Source: Duganella levis (GTDB lineage: Bacteria; Pseudomonadota; Gammaproteobacteria; Burkholderiales; Burkholderiaceae_D). Taken from it: a stretch of DNA of 64,000 bases. Positions 49,001 through 56,759 of this stretch are shown in pieces. Within the stretch, counting starts at the first letter, position 1; each line of letters opens with the position of its first letter. The position numbers and the translations under genes are program-made. The stretch covers positions 62,001-126,000 of the forward strand of contig NZ_WWCT01000002.1 of the NCBI RefSeq assembly GCF_009857605.1, given 5' to 3'. A model generated the notes under the pieces. That model had not been told where the DNA came from. It did no database searches and was given only the letters and a program-made list of their open reading frames with translations.

Positions 49001-49119
49001 GCTATTGGCAACGGATCATATACTTCGCTAAACACAAAAATACGACAACACCAATAAATATAAACTTTACAACAAAATGCGGCTATCATGTTCCAACTTT
49101 TCCTCCTTTGGAGCAAACC

Positions 49120-49680
49120 ATGAACAAAGTGCTGCGTCTGATCGTCGTCGTCCTGCTTGGCTTAGCAGCCGGTATGGCGCAGGCCGTCAACAATTACACC
49201 TTCTCTTACACTTGGTCCAACGGCGACGTCATCACCGGCGGCTTCAGTGGCAACGCCAGCGGCAACCTGATCAACGACCTGACGCACATTTCTTTTAGCC
49301 TCAACGGTGTGGTCGTGACCGGTCCGATCGGCAGCTCAGGCGACGAATATGGATTCTCTCCCGCAATCGCCTCGTTCGATGGCCAGCAGAACAAGCTGGT
49401 GTTCTACAACAGCGATTTCAGCAGCTTCTTCATTTCCCAGGACGCTGGCCCGGTCTACGGCCCGCCGGGCACCAACTTTTTTGGCGTGAAAGTTCAGGGC
49501 GTGGGCGACGCCTGCGACAACTACACCGGTGACGCCGGCCCGGGCTTTGTCTGCAAGGGGGCCATCGGTTCCGTGATGCGCTGGACGGTCAGCGCCGTGC
49601 CAGAACCCAGCACCGCCACGATGCTGCTGGGCGGACTCGCCGGACTTGGCGCGCTGGCCCGCCGCCGTGCGCGCAGTTGA
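49120..49680 (+). CDS. PEP-CTERM exported protein
   Basis: A 186-residue protein with a signal peptide (MNKVLRLIVVVLLGLAAGMAQA), a beta-rich body and a C-terminal PEP-CTERM sorting tail: VPEPSTATMLLGGLAGLGALARRRARS (motif, helix, basic end). Such tails are removed by an exosortase; the proteins are usually surface or exopolysaccharide-associated. GGAG lies 7 bases before the ATG at 49120. The body matches no family I recognise; two cysteines (CDNYTGDAGPGFVC) may form a disulphide. No exosortase gene is in the window. Confidence 0.88.
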   Translation: MNKVLRLIVVVLLGLAAGMAQAVNNYTFSYTWSNGDVITGGFSGNASGNLINDLTHISFSLNGVVVTGPIGSSGDEYGFSPAIASFDGQQNKLVFYNSDFSSFFISQDAGPVYGPPGTNFFGVKVQGVGDACDNYTGDAGPGFVCKGAIGSVMRWTVSAVPEPSTATMLLGGLAGLGALARRRARS

Positions 49681-49809
49681 GACCTGGCTGGTTGTTGCGG
49701 TTGTGTCGCGGCGGTTGTGAAAGCGCGGAAGTTAGCTGCCGTTCGCCAAACGTGTCGAATCCGTAACGACTCGTCTGGGAAGTGGCACGTTTGCGCATAG
49801 AACGCGCTG

Positions 49810-50019
49810 TCAAACCTTAATTATAGTGCTCGCTGCAATTCGGTCGAGCTGCCATTGTGCGACGGCGCCCGAATCCCATGCAACCGCGTGCGGTCCGATG
49901 TGGATTGGTGCCGGAAATGTCCCTGCCTTCACGGCGCGCAGGACGGTGCTGCGCGACAGGCCGGTGGCAGCGAGCACCGCTGGCAGACGGATGAACGTTT
50001 TCATTTCATTCATATTCAT
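49810..50019 (-). CDS. AlpA-family phage-type transcriptional regulator
   Basis: A 69-residue helix-turn-helix protein: RLPAVLAATGLSRSTVLRAVKAGTFPAPIHIGPHAVAWDSGAVAQWQ, the AlpA/excisionase pattern. Such proteins control integrase or excision in prophages and genomic islands. Its start (50019) overlaps the stop of the gene before it by 4 bases. The only clear phage-type regulator in this region; no integrase accompanies it. Confidence 0.85.
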   Translation of the reverse strand: MNMNEMKTFIRLPAVLAATGLSRSTVLRAVKAGTFPAPIHIGPHAVAWDSGAVAQWQLDRIAASTIIKV

Positions 50020-50345
50020 GGCTTCATCTCCTTTGCCAGCGCCGCGCATTTCTGCCAAAGCTGCCAGCTGTAGTTGGTGTATCGAGTGAGGTAGTTGCCG
50101 GCGCCGTCGACGGTGAATGCGCGGTCTGGCCAGCCGATGTCGCGCGCGGCTACCTCGAACAGTGCGCGCTCGCGCGCCGGCGTGCGCCAAGCGTCCAGCC
50201 GCGCAGCCGTTACCTTGAGCCAGAACGCCTCGCACTCCAGGCGAGCCACTCGTTCGCGCAGCGTGGCATTCTCCTTGGCCTGTTGCGCCAGCTCCTTCAC
50301 CAGTCGCTCGTGCGGCCAGGTCGTCAGCATCTCGTTGAGGCTCAT
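50016..50345 (-). CDS. Hypothetical protein, coupled to AlpA
   Basis: A 109-residue soluble protein starting MSLNEMLTTWPHERLVKELAQQAKENATLRERVARLE, which looks like an N-terminal coiled coil, followed by a mixed region ending CAALAKEMKP. I recognise no family. The start overlaps the stop of a broken reading frame upstream and the stop overlaps alpA, so it belongs to one small element operon. Confidence 0.65.
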   Translation of the reverse strand: MSLNEMLTTWPHERLVKELAQQAKENATLRERVARLECEAFWLKVTAARLDAWRTPARERALFEVAARDIGWPDRAFTVDGAGNYLTRYTNYSWQLWQKCAALAKEMKP

Positions 50346-50504
50346 CCGGCACCGCCTTCCGCCGCACGCCGAGCACGCTCAGCCCACACGCGCCGGCCGA
50401 ACTCGATCTGGTCGAGCGTGATATTGCCGTCCAGACCGGCCAGTCAGTCCTTGTACCAGGCGCGCTCTTGCTGCGTGGTCGGCGCCGATTGCTGGCGCCG
50501 CGGA
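50346..50504 (-). pseudogene. Broken small gene with in-frame stop
   Basis: The frame that ends by overlapping the next gene's ATG (TGA at 50344-50342) reads QQERAWYKD, then a TGA, then LAGLDGNITLDQIEFGRRVW and more without a start codon. The protein-like composition on both sides of the stop suggests a TGG to TGA change, and the missing start suggests a further lesion. Alternatively only the part after the stop is used. Function unknown. Confidence 0.45.
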
Positions 50505-50940
50505 TCATCTTGCGCGGCTGATCACGTCGTCCAGGTCTTGCCTGGTGTATCTGGTTAAAATGCGCCGCAGGATCACGTCCACGGTCGCGTTGTAAAGCCG
50601 TTCAAATTCGATTTCGTCCATCACAGCGAAGGAAATGCTCTTCGCCTCGAGCCGGACTTCGCTTCGGATGTTCACCGTCGACTCGTAAAAGCCGGCGAGG
50701 ATGATCAGATCCTCGCGGAAGCGCTCTTTGTTCTTCGCCACCGGCATGCCCTGGCGTCTTCGGTCTCCAGCGAGTCGAAGCGGATTTCCAGCCCTTGGGC
50801 GAGCAACCATGCTTTGTAGGCTTGATGTCTTCATCGAAATCGGGCAGGCCCGGGCACGACAGTCGATCACATCCGTATTGATGTGCTCGGTGACGTTCGG
50901 TGAATCAGAAATCTGAGCGAGAACTCGGACAACGGATCGT
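50505..50940 (-). pseudogene. Frameshifted hypothetical gene
   Basis: Protein-like sequence continues through three frames on the minus strand: VTEHINTDVIDCRA, then CPGLPDFDEDIK, then AYKAWLLAQGLEIRFDSLE, then GMPVAKNKERFREDLIILAGFYESTV to ISRAR at the stop (50505). At least two frameshifts separate the parts. The last part (from the ATG at about 50748) could still be translated as an 81-residue protein. The HINTD part is shared with the gene at 51684-51965. Confidence 0.5.
50860..50886. repeat. 27-bp repeat, copy 1
   Basis: Matches 51730-51756 in 26 of 27 bases, same orientation. Both copies encode an HINTDxID segment on the minus strand, so they are probably pieces of related genes. Confidence 0.8.
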
Positions 50941-51078
50941 CAAGGCATGCCATGTAGTAAAAAAGCAACATGGTAATTATTTAGCAGTTTTAGCATGTCA
51001 TTTGTAGTAGTTTTGATGATGTTTTTGCAATGCACTCGATTGACTTTAATGTATCGATAAACCAAAAGGATTCTTATT

Positions 51079-51606
51079 ATGAATTGGAACATTAAACAAA
51101 TTTTTAGCAGCGCCGCCGTGGCCGCGTCGCTTCTGTTTGTCGGAGCGGCTGACGCAACGACATTAAGTTTCGTGGTCACTGGGGATTACTCGGCGTCGTG
51201 GACCATGGACTCGCAGCCGACTCCAATCTCGGCGTATGACGGCAACAGCTTTGTATTGTTGATGGGCGGGAATTATGCCTACTCTCCGTCCTATCATGCC
51301 TTCATTACTTTTCGGAATGACATTTGGGGCGGCGGCCTCAGCATAGAAGGCGACAGTGGGTACGGTTTCCCTTTACTCCTTCTGAACACCTATAGCCCAA
51401 GCCCTCAGCTTTACTCTGGTACGGAAGGCGCACCGGTGTTCGCGACTGGAGCATATGCCTTGACCGGTTACAGCAAGCCCAATGTCTATTGGGGCAATTT
51501 CACTTTGACTATTTCAGCTGTGCCTGAGGTCGAAACCTATGCGATGCTTATCGCTGGCTTGAGCGTTGTCGGTGTAGCCGCGCGCCGCCGCAAGAAGCCC
51601 GCATAA
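51079..51606 (+). CDS. PEP-CTERM exported protein (PEV variant)
   Basis: A 175-residue protein with signal peptide (MNWNIKQIFSSAAVAASLLFVGAADA) and C-terminal tail VPEVETYAMLIAGLSVVGVAARRRKKPA, where the sorting motif PEP has become PEV. Otherwise helix and basic end are typical. The body is rich in aromatic and small residues, unassigned. AT-rich upstream region. A hairpin with T-run follows (51625-51646). Confidence 0.85.
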   Translation: MNWNIKQIFSSAAVAASLLFVGAADATTLSFVVTGDYSASWTMDSQPTPISAYDGNSFVLLMGGNYAYSPSYHAFITFRNDIWGGGLSIEGDSGYGFPLLLLNTYSPSPQLYSGTEGAPVFATGAYALTGYSKPNVYWGNFTLTISAVPEVETYAMLIAGLSVVGVAARRRKKPA

Positions 51607-51624
51607 TCTGCCCGAAAAGCATAG

Positions 51625-51646
51625 GCCGCCTCGAGGACGGCTTTTT
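51625..51646 (+). terminator. Terminator after PEP-CTERM gene
   Basis: GCCG and CGGC close a short interrupted stem followed by TTTTT. The preceding word AGGCCGCCT is shared with the terminator after the next PEP-CTERM gene. Confidence 0.65.
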
Positions 51647-51683
51647 CGTAAGCTTGTTTTTAGTAAATTTAACCGGCAGGCAG

Positions 51684-51965
51684 TCAGAACTGTAGATCCG
51701 TGGTGTGCATGGGCAGCATTGCAGGCCGCCAGTCGATCTCATCCGTATTGATGTGCCTGACGATGTTGGTAGTATCGAAGTGCGCGAAGCTGCGCGAGAA
51801 GCCGCCGATGCGCGGCGAGACTAGGATGATGGGGAGGGGAGGAAAGTTGCGCTGAGCGGCGGCGATTAGGCGCGTGCCTGGTGCGGGATAGGTCTGATCT
51901 GGCTCAACCAGAATGGCGGCAAGCCTCATGTGATTGATGAGGAGTACGGCGGAAGAATATTGCAT
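51684..51965 (-). CDS. Hypothetical protein
   Basis: A 93-residue protein from the ATG at 51965 (another ATG at 51929): SSAVLLINHMRLAAILVEPD, PPLPIILVSPRIGGFSRSFAHF, TTNIVRHINTDEIDWRPA. No family recognised. Part of it repeats in the broken gene at 50.5-50.9 kb. No clear ribosome site for either start, so truncation at the 5' end is possible. Confidence 0.5.
   Translation of the reverse strand: MQYSSAVLLINHMRLAAILVEPDQTYPAPGTRLIAAAQRNFPPLPIILVSPRIGGFSRSFAHFDTTNIVRHINTDEIDWRPAMLPMHTTDLQF
51730..51756. repeat. 27-bp repeat, copy 2
   Basis: Second copy of the repeat at 50860-50886 (one mismatch, 870 bases apart). Confidence 0.8.
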
Positions 51966-52325
51966 GTAGGCATTATGCCTTATTTCCAAATCAGCGCTCA
52001 TGCCTCTAGGGGGGGATTGGTATGCGGGCAAGCTGTACGCGAAACACTGAGTGGATTTTCAGCGACATATCTTCATTACAAGTTTGAAATGTTCGCGTTC
52101 AGCGACGAGCAAACTATCTTTTGAAAAGCTTGAGGATTACTGCTTTGGTCATGATTTATTTGGCAGAATTTCCTTACGTCCGAATATTGTGAAATTGCAT
52201 CATATGATGCCGAAAGGAACTAGCGTGATACCAGGATAATTAGGATTGCAATACAACAAATAAGAATTGCATAATGATATCTCAAGTTGTTTTTCTGAAA
52301 TGAAATCAAATAAAAGGGGTATCCT
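51966..52325. other. Gene-free, AT-rich stretch
   Basis: About 360 bases without a supported gene; open frames here are short, lack ribosome sites and have unnatural composition. The right part (52180-52320) is strongly AT-rich and probably contains the promoter of the PEP-CTERM gene at 52326. I see no repeat or RNA structure worth naming. Confidence 0.6.
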
Positions 52326-52886
52326 ATGAAACGCTACATGAAGCGCTGCCTGGCTCTTTCCATCTCCGCAATGCTGCTGTCGACCGCCGCGTCGGCGGCA
52401 CCGACCCCAACCTTCAACATCACCCCAGGCGATGCTCCAAGTTTCACTGCGAATTATGGCAATTCGTTCAGCAAGTTGGACTACAACCACACGTTCGATG
52501 ACAAGTTCTATTTCGCCATCAATCGGAAATTCACATCGAGCGCCGACCTCACTGCCTCCTATCTGGGCAAGAGCTTCGACCTGAGCATTACCGCACTGCA
52601 GCTGGTGAGCTACAACCCGGCAACACATGCTGTCATCCACACCTATGGCGGTAGTAATGACACCCTTCCAAACTCCAAGAAGGACGAGTGGTCGTTTGAC
52701 CTGGGACCCCTGGCATCTGGCTCGTACTACATGGAAGTAAAAGGCAAAGTGCTGGGCACTTCTGGTGGTAGCTACGGCGGCACGCTCAACGTCGCTGCCG
52801 TGCCTGAGCCTGAGACTTATGGCATGTTGCTGGCTGGCCTGGGACTGTTGGGGGCGGTGGCTCGTCGGCGCCCGAAGCAGGCATAA
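52326..52886 (+). CDS. FxDxA-type PEP-CTERM exported protein
   Basis: A 186-residue protein: signal peptide (about 24 residues, ending ASAAP), a beta-sandwich-like body with FDDKFYFAINRKFTSSADLTASY, and tail VPEPETYGMLLAGLGLLGAVARRRPKQA. The body resembles the FxDxA class of PEP-CTERM proteins, common in Massilia relatives; function unknown. GGGG lies before the ATG. Followed by a perfect terminator. Confidence 0.9.
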   Translation: MKRYMKRCLALSISAMLLSTAASAAPTPTFNITPGDAPSFTANYGNSFSKLDYNHTFDDKFYFAINRKFTSSADLTASYLGKSFDLSITALQLVSYNPATHAVIHTYGGSNDTLPNSKKDEWSFDLGPLASGSYYMEVKGKVLGTSGGSYGGTLNVAAVPEPETYGMLLAGLGLLGAVARRRPKQA

Positions 52887-52905
52887 GCTCCCGCACTTCT
52901 AGAGG

Positions 52906-52926
52906 CCGCCTGAGGGCGGTTTTTTA
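52906..52926 (+). terminator. Terminator after FxDxA PEP-CTERM gene
   Basis: CCGCC and GGCGG over a TGAG loop, followed by TTTTTTATT. Confidence 0.9.
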
Positions 52927-53078
52927 TTGGATGGCCGCAGTCCGCGTCGGTGTGCGAGATGCTGCGGAGACGCGGCCTCCACAGGACAGTCGTGCTCATG
53001 GTGCTTGGTAGGCTGGCGCGGTCGACACCAAAACCGCTGCGAAGCGCAAGCGCGGGATGTGAAGGAAGAGGGCGCGAA

Positions 53079-53309
53079 CTAGAATCCGGCGCTGTAGCGC
53101 GTCAGCTTGATCGGCTTGTCTGCAAAGTGATCGAGAGGGAAGTCGGTGACCTCGGCCAATTCACCAATATGCATTGCTACCCCAAACTTGGATAGTGCGC
53201 TGCGAACCATCTGCCTCGCCTCATATGCATCTGCGGCATGGGTGTGCGCTACCAACAGCGCCAGATTCATGGAGGCATCTTGATAAACGACGGCCCTGTA
53301 CACTTGCAT
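53079..53309 (-). CDS. Small hypothetical protein
   Basis: A 76-residue protein, MQVYRAVVYQDASMNLALLV to RYSAGF, with a compact alternating pattern suggesting a small alpha/beta fold. Codon use and composition look natural, unlike the overlapping frames. No family recognised and no operon partner; an AT-rich 80-base region before it could be its promoter. Confidence 0.55.
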   Translation of the reverse strand: MQVYRAVVYQDASMNLALLVAHTHAADAYEARQMVRSALSKFGVAMHIGELAEVTDFPLDHFADKPIKLTRYSAGF

Positions 53310-53390
53310 TGATTAACTTATAATTTCCATATCGGCAATGTCAGATTATAACCAAGTGCGCTCAATCGTTTTGTGGGTTGCCGCGCATCT

Positions 53391-53771
53391 CTAACCCGTT
53401 CGGGCTTGCGCACCTTTATCAAGAGACATTGGATCGAGCGAGTCGTGTTTCTCCGCTTGAGATTTAAGCGCATCGCCCGGCTCTTGCCGCAGTAACCATT
53501 TGCCCCCAGCGATCTCAGCGGGGCGCTCATCAAGCTTGCCACCGAGATTGACGCCGAAGCTATAGCGCATGGCTGGGTTACGCAATGAAAGACGTTCCAG
53601 TGCCTCAAAAATCAAGCGCAAGTCCAGCTCGTTCGAGCTATCAGCCAGACTGCGTTCGAGGCGAGCCACCAGCTCGGCGTTCGCGCTGCGTTTGGATTTG
53701 CCAGCTTCGGTCTTCAACTTCTCGAAGAGCGATATCGGCATGCGGAATTGGCTGCGGTAAATATCGGACAT
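53391..53771 (-). CDS. Arc-family ribbon-helix-helix DNA-binding protein
   Basis: A 126-residue protein starting MSDIYRSQFRMPISLFEKLKTEAGKSKRSANAELVARLERSL, an Arc/Mnt-type ribbon-helix-helix domain (beta strand, then two helices), followed by a longer C-terminal part of unknown role. Phage P22 Arc is the model. The sequence just upstream has GTCACT and AGTGAC in inverted orientation and repeats of TAGTGAC, a possible own operator. Fits the phage-derived character of the region. Confidence 0.8.
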   Translation of the reverse strand: MSDIYRSQFRMPISLFEKLKTEAGKSKRSANAELVARLERSLADSSNELDLRLIFEALERLSLRNPAMRYSFGVNLGGKLDERPAEIAGGKWLLRQEPGDALKSQAEKHDSLDPMSLDKGAQARTG

Positions 53772-53777
53772 GCCACT

Positions 53778-53830
53778 ATATTGTCACTTACCGCACAAAC
53801 TGGCTAGTGACTGAAATTATGGAAATAGTG
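53778..53830. promoter_or_regulatory. TAGTGAC repeats before the Arc-like gene
   Basis: GTCACT (about 53781) and two copies of TAGTGAC (about 53803-53812 and 53827) lie within 60 bases upstream of the Arc-like start. Arc-type repressors bind short repeated half sites, so autoregulation is plausible. Confidence 0.4.
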
Positions 53831-53987
53831 ACAAACTGGATTAATAGTCAAAAATTCGCCGCTCCACTTGGACGAAGGTCGGAATGCCAGCAAGCTAGGA
53901 GCTGATGGCCATCGACGGACTTCGCCGGCGAGTGCACATCCTGGCCAGCCTTGTTCACGTAGTGGTTGTGCGTCTGTAGATTAGATG

Positions 53988-54374
53988 CTATTGGTTCGGC
54001 ATACCCGCTGCGTCACAGTCGCGGGCTTCGGTCCGCTTCCACAGGGCATAGTTGTAATCATCTTTCGCTCGCAGGAAAGAGGCGGACACCGTCCCTGCGT
54101 GTACGCATATATCGATCGGGGTGCCCGAGGCTTTTGCAATGTTGTATTGGTCTACCATATCGCGAGCTACCTGAACTCGAATCTTACCCATATCCTTACC
54201 AGCTTGATTTTCCAGCCCGCCCCCGAAATAGAACCAAATGATCCCAATTGTGAAAATGCCACCGATGGTCACTGATGCGGTGTTTGTTTTATTCTTCGGG
54301 GCGACGCACTGCGGGCAGGTCTTGGCTTCGCTACTAATTTGGGCGCCACACTCGTGGCATGCTTGTAACGCCAT
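53988..54374 (-). CDS. Zinc-ribbon membrane protein
   Basis: A 128-residue protein with an N-terminal zinc ribbon of two CxxC pairs (CHECGAQISSEAKTCPQC), one membrane segment (about 35-53, SVTIGGIFTIGIIWFYFGG) and a soluble C-terminal domain. Such proteins are common next to mobile elements; the role is unknown. GC content is lower than in core genes. Confidence 0.75.
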   Translation of the reverse strand: MALQACHECGAQISSEAKTCPQCVAPKNKTNTASVTIGGIFTIGIIWFYFGGGLENQAGKDMGKIRVQVARDMVDQYNIAKASGTPIDICVHAGTVSASFLRAKDDYNYALWKRTEARDCDAAGMPNQ

Positions 54375-54573
54375 TTTTATCTACTTCCTCTTGGCATCTG
54401 AGCGTGCCGTATCGCATAGATAGAAGTATATTAAAAATTGTTAATTGGAAATCTAACGAATTGTCACGATGCTATGACCAAGGTCTCGCAAATAGCCTTC
54501 CAGTGATCTTCGAAGACTTCGCGGACGACCGTTGGGTGATCTTGCCGTGCGCATCAGTTGGCGCGGGCAATTG

Positions 54574-54780
54574 TTATTGATAATTCACCCGATCTAGTGT
54601 GGGTTCGTCACGGCCCGAGGTAGCTTCGGCGCATCGTCTCCGGATTTTGTCGAGCATTGCTGGCCCCACTCCCTTGAATGCAAGCAGGTCTTTGTCGTTT
54701 GCGGCAGAAATTCTATCTGGCGTATCCAGTGCAACATCCCACATCGCATGCTGGGTCAGGTGCGGAAGGCCCGGAATCAT
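54574..54780 (-). CDS. Helix-hairpin-helix small protein, possibly truncated
   Basis: From the ATG at 54780: MIPGLPHLTQHAMWDVALDTPDRISAAND, then DLLAFKGVGPAMLDKIRRRC, a helix-hairpin-helix DNA-binding motif. The open frame continues upstream through the terminator of the next gene, so the longer form is spurious. No good ribosome site; probably the end of a longer gene cut by rearrangement. Confidence 0.45.
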   Translation of the reverse strand: MIPGLPHLTQHAMWDVALDTPDRISAANDKDLLAFKGVGPAMLDKIRRRCAEATSGRDEPTLDRVNYQ

Positions 54781-54846
54781 TGATAGAAACGTCGGAAAAA
54801 AATACCCACAAATTGCTTCCTTATAGTGACCTTCGGGGCTCAAGAC

Positions 54847-54870
54847 AAAAAAATAGCCCCGAAGGGCCAT
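54847..54870 (-). terminator. UUCG-loop terminator of PEP-CTERM gene
   Basis: On the minus strand GCCC-TTCG-GGGC is followed by TATTTTTTTG, 15-20 bases after the stop of the gene at 54885. Short stem, but with a stable UUCG loop. Confidence 0.75.
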
Positions 54871-54884
54871 TTATGCGGAACGTC

Positions 54885-55523
54885 TTATGCTTGTCGGCGA
54901 CGGCGAGCGATGACGCCAAGCAAGGCAAAGCCACCAAGCAGCATGGCATAGGTTTCTGGCTCTGGGACGGCGGTGATATTCGCGGTATAGGTTATGTTGG
55001 GAACGTAATAATTACTCCACGAGTTACTCAGCCCAAGTGGGTTGACACCGCTGGTGTTCAAATATACGAAGTCCCCTTGCAAGCCACCATTGCCGGTCGA
55101 GCCTAGCATCCTGACTCCTTGCACCGGGGATGCAACATCAGCAATTGTCAAGTAGGCGATGTAATTGATATTCGCTTGCAGTGCCAAATTAATTCCTGAA
55201 GCGCCCAGCGATTGCTCACCGCCGGCGTACGAGATTGGCGAGCTAACGTAGAGTGCGGGCCCGACTGCCTTACTGCCATCCCAAGCTGCAATGGTTAGGG
55301 CGAGATTGCCGCTGGTGCCAGAAAGTGCATAAAAAGTGAAGTCGCGCAGGAAGCCGCCGGGTGATGCAAAAGTCTCGCCGTAGCTCGTTGTATCGGGATA
55401 TCCGAAGGTGGTAATTGCAGTGGTTGCGCTATCTAAATTTGAATAAGTTGTGGCGCTCGAATGCAGGGAGGTGAAGATAGTGGATGCTATCAGTGCGATT
55501 TTTGCAATGCTATAACGGTTCAT
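54885..55523 (-). CDS. PEP-CTERM exported protein
   Basis: A 212-residue protein from the ATG at 55523 (AGGGG 6 bases before it): signal peptide of about 24 residues (MNRYSIAKIALIASTIFTSLHSSA), a beta-rich body (TTFGYPDTTSYGETFASPGGFLRDFTFYAL) and tail VPEPETYAMLLGGFALLGVIARRRRQA. The body resembles those PEP-CTERM proteins that share a jelly-roll-like domain. Noticeably AT-rich for this genome. Only one of the four oriented leftward. Confidence 0.87.
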   Translation of the reverse strand: MNRYSIAKIALIASTIFTSLHSSATTYSNLDSATTAITTFGYPDTTSYGETFASPGGFLRDFTFYALSGTSGNLALTIAAWDGSKAVGPALYVSSPISYAGGEQSLGASGINLALQANINYIAYLTIADVASPVQGVRMLGSTGNGGLQGDFVYLNTSGVNPLGLSNSWSNYYVPNITYTANITAVPEPETYAMLLGGFALLGVIARRRRQA

Positions 55524-55958
55524 ATTATCCCCTAGTTTTGATGTAAAAAACACTACAAAATTTAGTATACGATAATTTATTTAGTTGTTAAATTTATATT
55601 TTCTATTTGCAAAGTAGTGGCAGACATGCTTGTAATCGAAACCGGCAGCGGACTCCCTGATGCTGAGAGCCAGGCCAGCGTTGCTGTCGCTGATGCGCGT
55701 TACGCTGGGTGTTGCGGGCTGGGCATGTCCGGTCGTCTGCTTGTCGTGAGCCAAGAAAAAATTGAAGTCGTCGGTGCAGCAGTTGGGTAACCAGTTTCCA
55801 GCGGCGCAGCCGATGTCCTGGTGCGCCGGTCAAGTCTTGCCACGATGGCCAGAAGCAGTGGGAGGATGTGTTGCACGCCGATCCGGCGATTGATTTCCGT
55901 CCGATCTGAAGCCGGATGAGGTCGACCGGTCGAGGTCGACTTCATCATGACAGGCATG
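55524..55958. other. Decayed region before mntP
   Basis: About 435 bases with no intact gene. The left 90 bases are AT-rich (promoter of the leftward PEP-CTERM gene). The rest holds short protein-like fragments on the plus strand: a phage-like start at 55626 and a C-terminal-looking piece (HDGQKQWEDVLHADPAIDFRPI, stop near 55888). It marks the end of the accessory stretch. Confidence 0.55.
55626..55791 (+). pseudogene. Fragment of a phage DnaT-like/ssDNA-binding protein
   Basis: Reads MLVIETGSGLPDAESQASVA and continues ADARYA, which resembles the start of short phage proteins annotated as DnaT-like ssDNA-binding proteins (pattern ETGxGLPDAESYxSVAxADA). After about 27 residues the resemblance is lost and the frame ends at 55789. 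An overlapping minus-strand frame also looks protein-like, so the call is uncertain. Confidence 0.35.
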
Positions 55959-55964
55959 TATAAT
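55936..55964 (+). promoter_or_regulatory. mntP promoter
   Basis: TCGACT (55936-55941), 17-base spacer, TATAAT (55959-55964). Predicted start near 55971, directly at the 5' end of the riboswitch. Confidence 0.7.
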
Positions 55965-55970
55965 TTGTCT

Positions 55971-56110
55971 ACCCACTGGGGAGTAGCCTGCTTCCGCCCT
56001 GGAAGCGTTCGCGTCAACATACTCGGCAAGACTGCCGTGGTGCGAACAACCGATCAGGTTTGGCAAGACCATTGGCGTGCCGTACGCTCTGTCGGGCCGT
56101 GCTGCATGCC
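55971..56110 (+). ncRNA. yybP-ykoY manganese riboswitch
   Basis: Conserved words of the family in order: GGGGAGTAG (55978-55986), CAACATACTCGGC (56015-56027) and GGCAAGACC (56062-56070), upstream of a manganese exporter gene at 56138. In E. coli the mntP leader of this class switches on translation when Mn(II) binds. Boundaries are approximate. Confidence 0.9.
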
Positions 56111-56137
56111 TTTCGTCGTGCCCGACCAGGAAGCTAC

Positions 56138-56698
56138 ATGAACTTCGCAGCCACCGCCGCCTTATCCCTGGCCATGTCCACGGATGCTTTTGCCGTCGCC
56201 ATCAGCAAGGGCGCTTCGATCCAGAAACCTACTTTGCGCCAAGCGCTGCGCATTGGCTTGATCTTCGGTGTGATCGAGGGCCTGACGCCGATCATCGGCT
56301 GGCTGCTGGGCCAGGCGGCGGCGCCGTATGTTGAGGCCTGGGACCACTGGATTGCCTTTGGCCTGCTGGTGGCGCTCGGCGCAAAGATGATCCATGAAAG
56401 CTTTGACAAGGCGGACGGCGACGATCAGAAGAGTGCGGATCAGTCGGCCTGGGTGCTGGCCATCACCGGTCTCGCCACCAGCATTGATGCGATGGCGGTC
56501 GGCGCCAGTCTGGCGCTGATCGGCGTGAATATTTACGCGACCGCTGCCGCCATCGGCTTCAGCACCTTTGTCATGGTGACCATCGGGATCATGGTCGGCC
56601 GCGCGCTGGGAGCGGTCATTGGCAAGCGCGCTGAGCTTATCGGCGGCGTGGTGCTGATCATCATCGGCAGCGTTATTTTGTACGAGCACATCGGTTAA
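56138..56698 (+). CDS. mntP: Manganese efflux pump MntP
   Basis: A 186-residue inner-membrane protein with six helices and two related halves: [17 protein letters not shown] and [17 protein letters not shown], each holding the conserved Asp of the MntP/TerC-like metal site. Exports Mn(II). The start is the ATG at 56138 with AGGAAG before it; the longer open frame covers the riboswitch. Confidence 0.95.
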   Translation: MNFAATAALSLAMSTDAFAVAISKGASIQKPTLRQALRIGLIFGVIEGLTPIIGWLLGQAAAPYVEAWDHWIAFGLLVALGAKMIHESFDKADGDDQKSADQSAWVLAITGLATSIDAMAVGASLALIGVNIYATAAAIGFSTFVMVTIGIMVGRALGAVIGKRAELIGGVVLIIIGSVILYEHIG

Positions 56699-56759
56699 GC
56701 CGGGCCCTGGTCAGCCGTTATCGGCTATCATATTTCCTCCACTAAATATGAGGTTCGAC

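Larger units (their letters stand above)
48641..49119. other. Gene-free stretch behind tRNA-Pro: terminator, tandem repeats, possible IS remnant
   Basis: No convincing gene in about 480 bases. Contents: the tRNA terminator; two direct copies of TTACCCCTACA at 48697-48707 and 48709-48719; repeated GACCC/GGGTC words in both orientations (TGACCCTGTAAGTTTGACCC at 48789-48808 and GTGGGTCAGGTTT near 48930-48942) that look like degraded insertion-sequence ends; and a 9-bp hairpin (48973-48998) followed by T5 with no gene before it. The rightmost 120 bases are AT-rich and probably hold the promoter of the PEP-CTERM gene at 49120. Confidence 0.6.

Noticed and set aside
54574-54870. Longer form of the helix-hairpin-helix protein starting at 54870
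   Set aside because: The first 30 codons read through the terminator hairpin of the neighbouring PEP-CTERM gene, so that start is not real.
48641-55968. Flanking att repeats of a complete genomic island
   Set aside because: I found no second copy of the tRNA 3' end before the core resumes at mntP, and no integrase gene.
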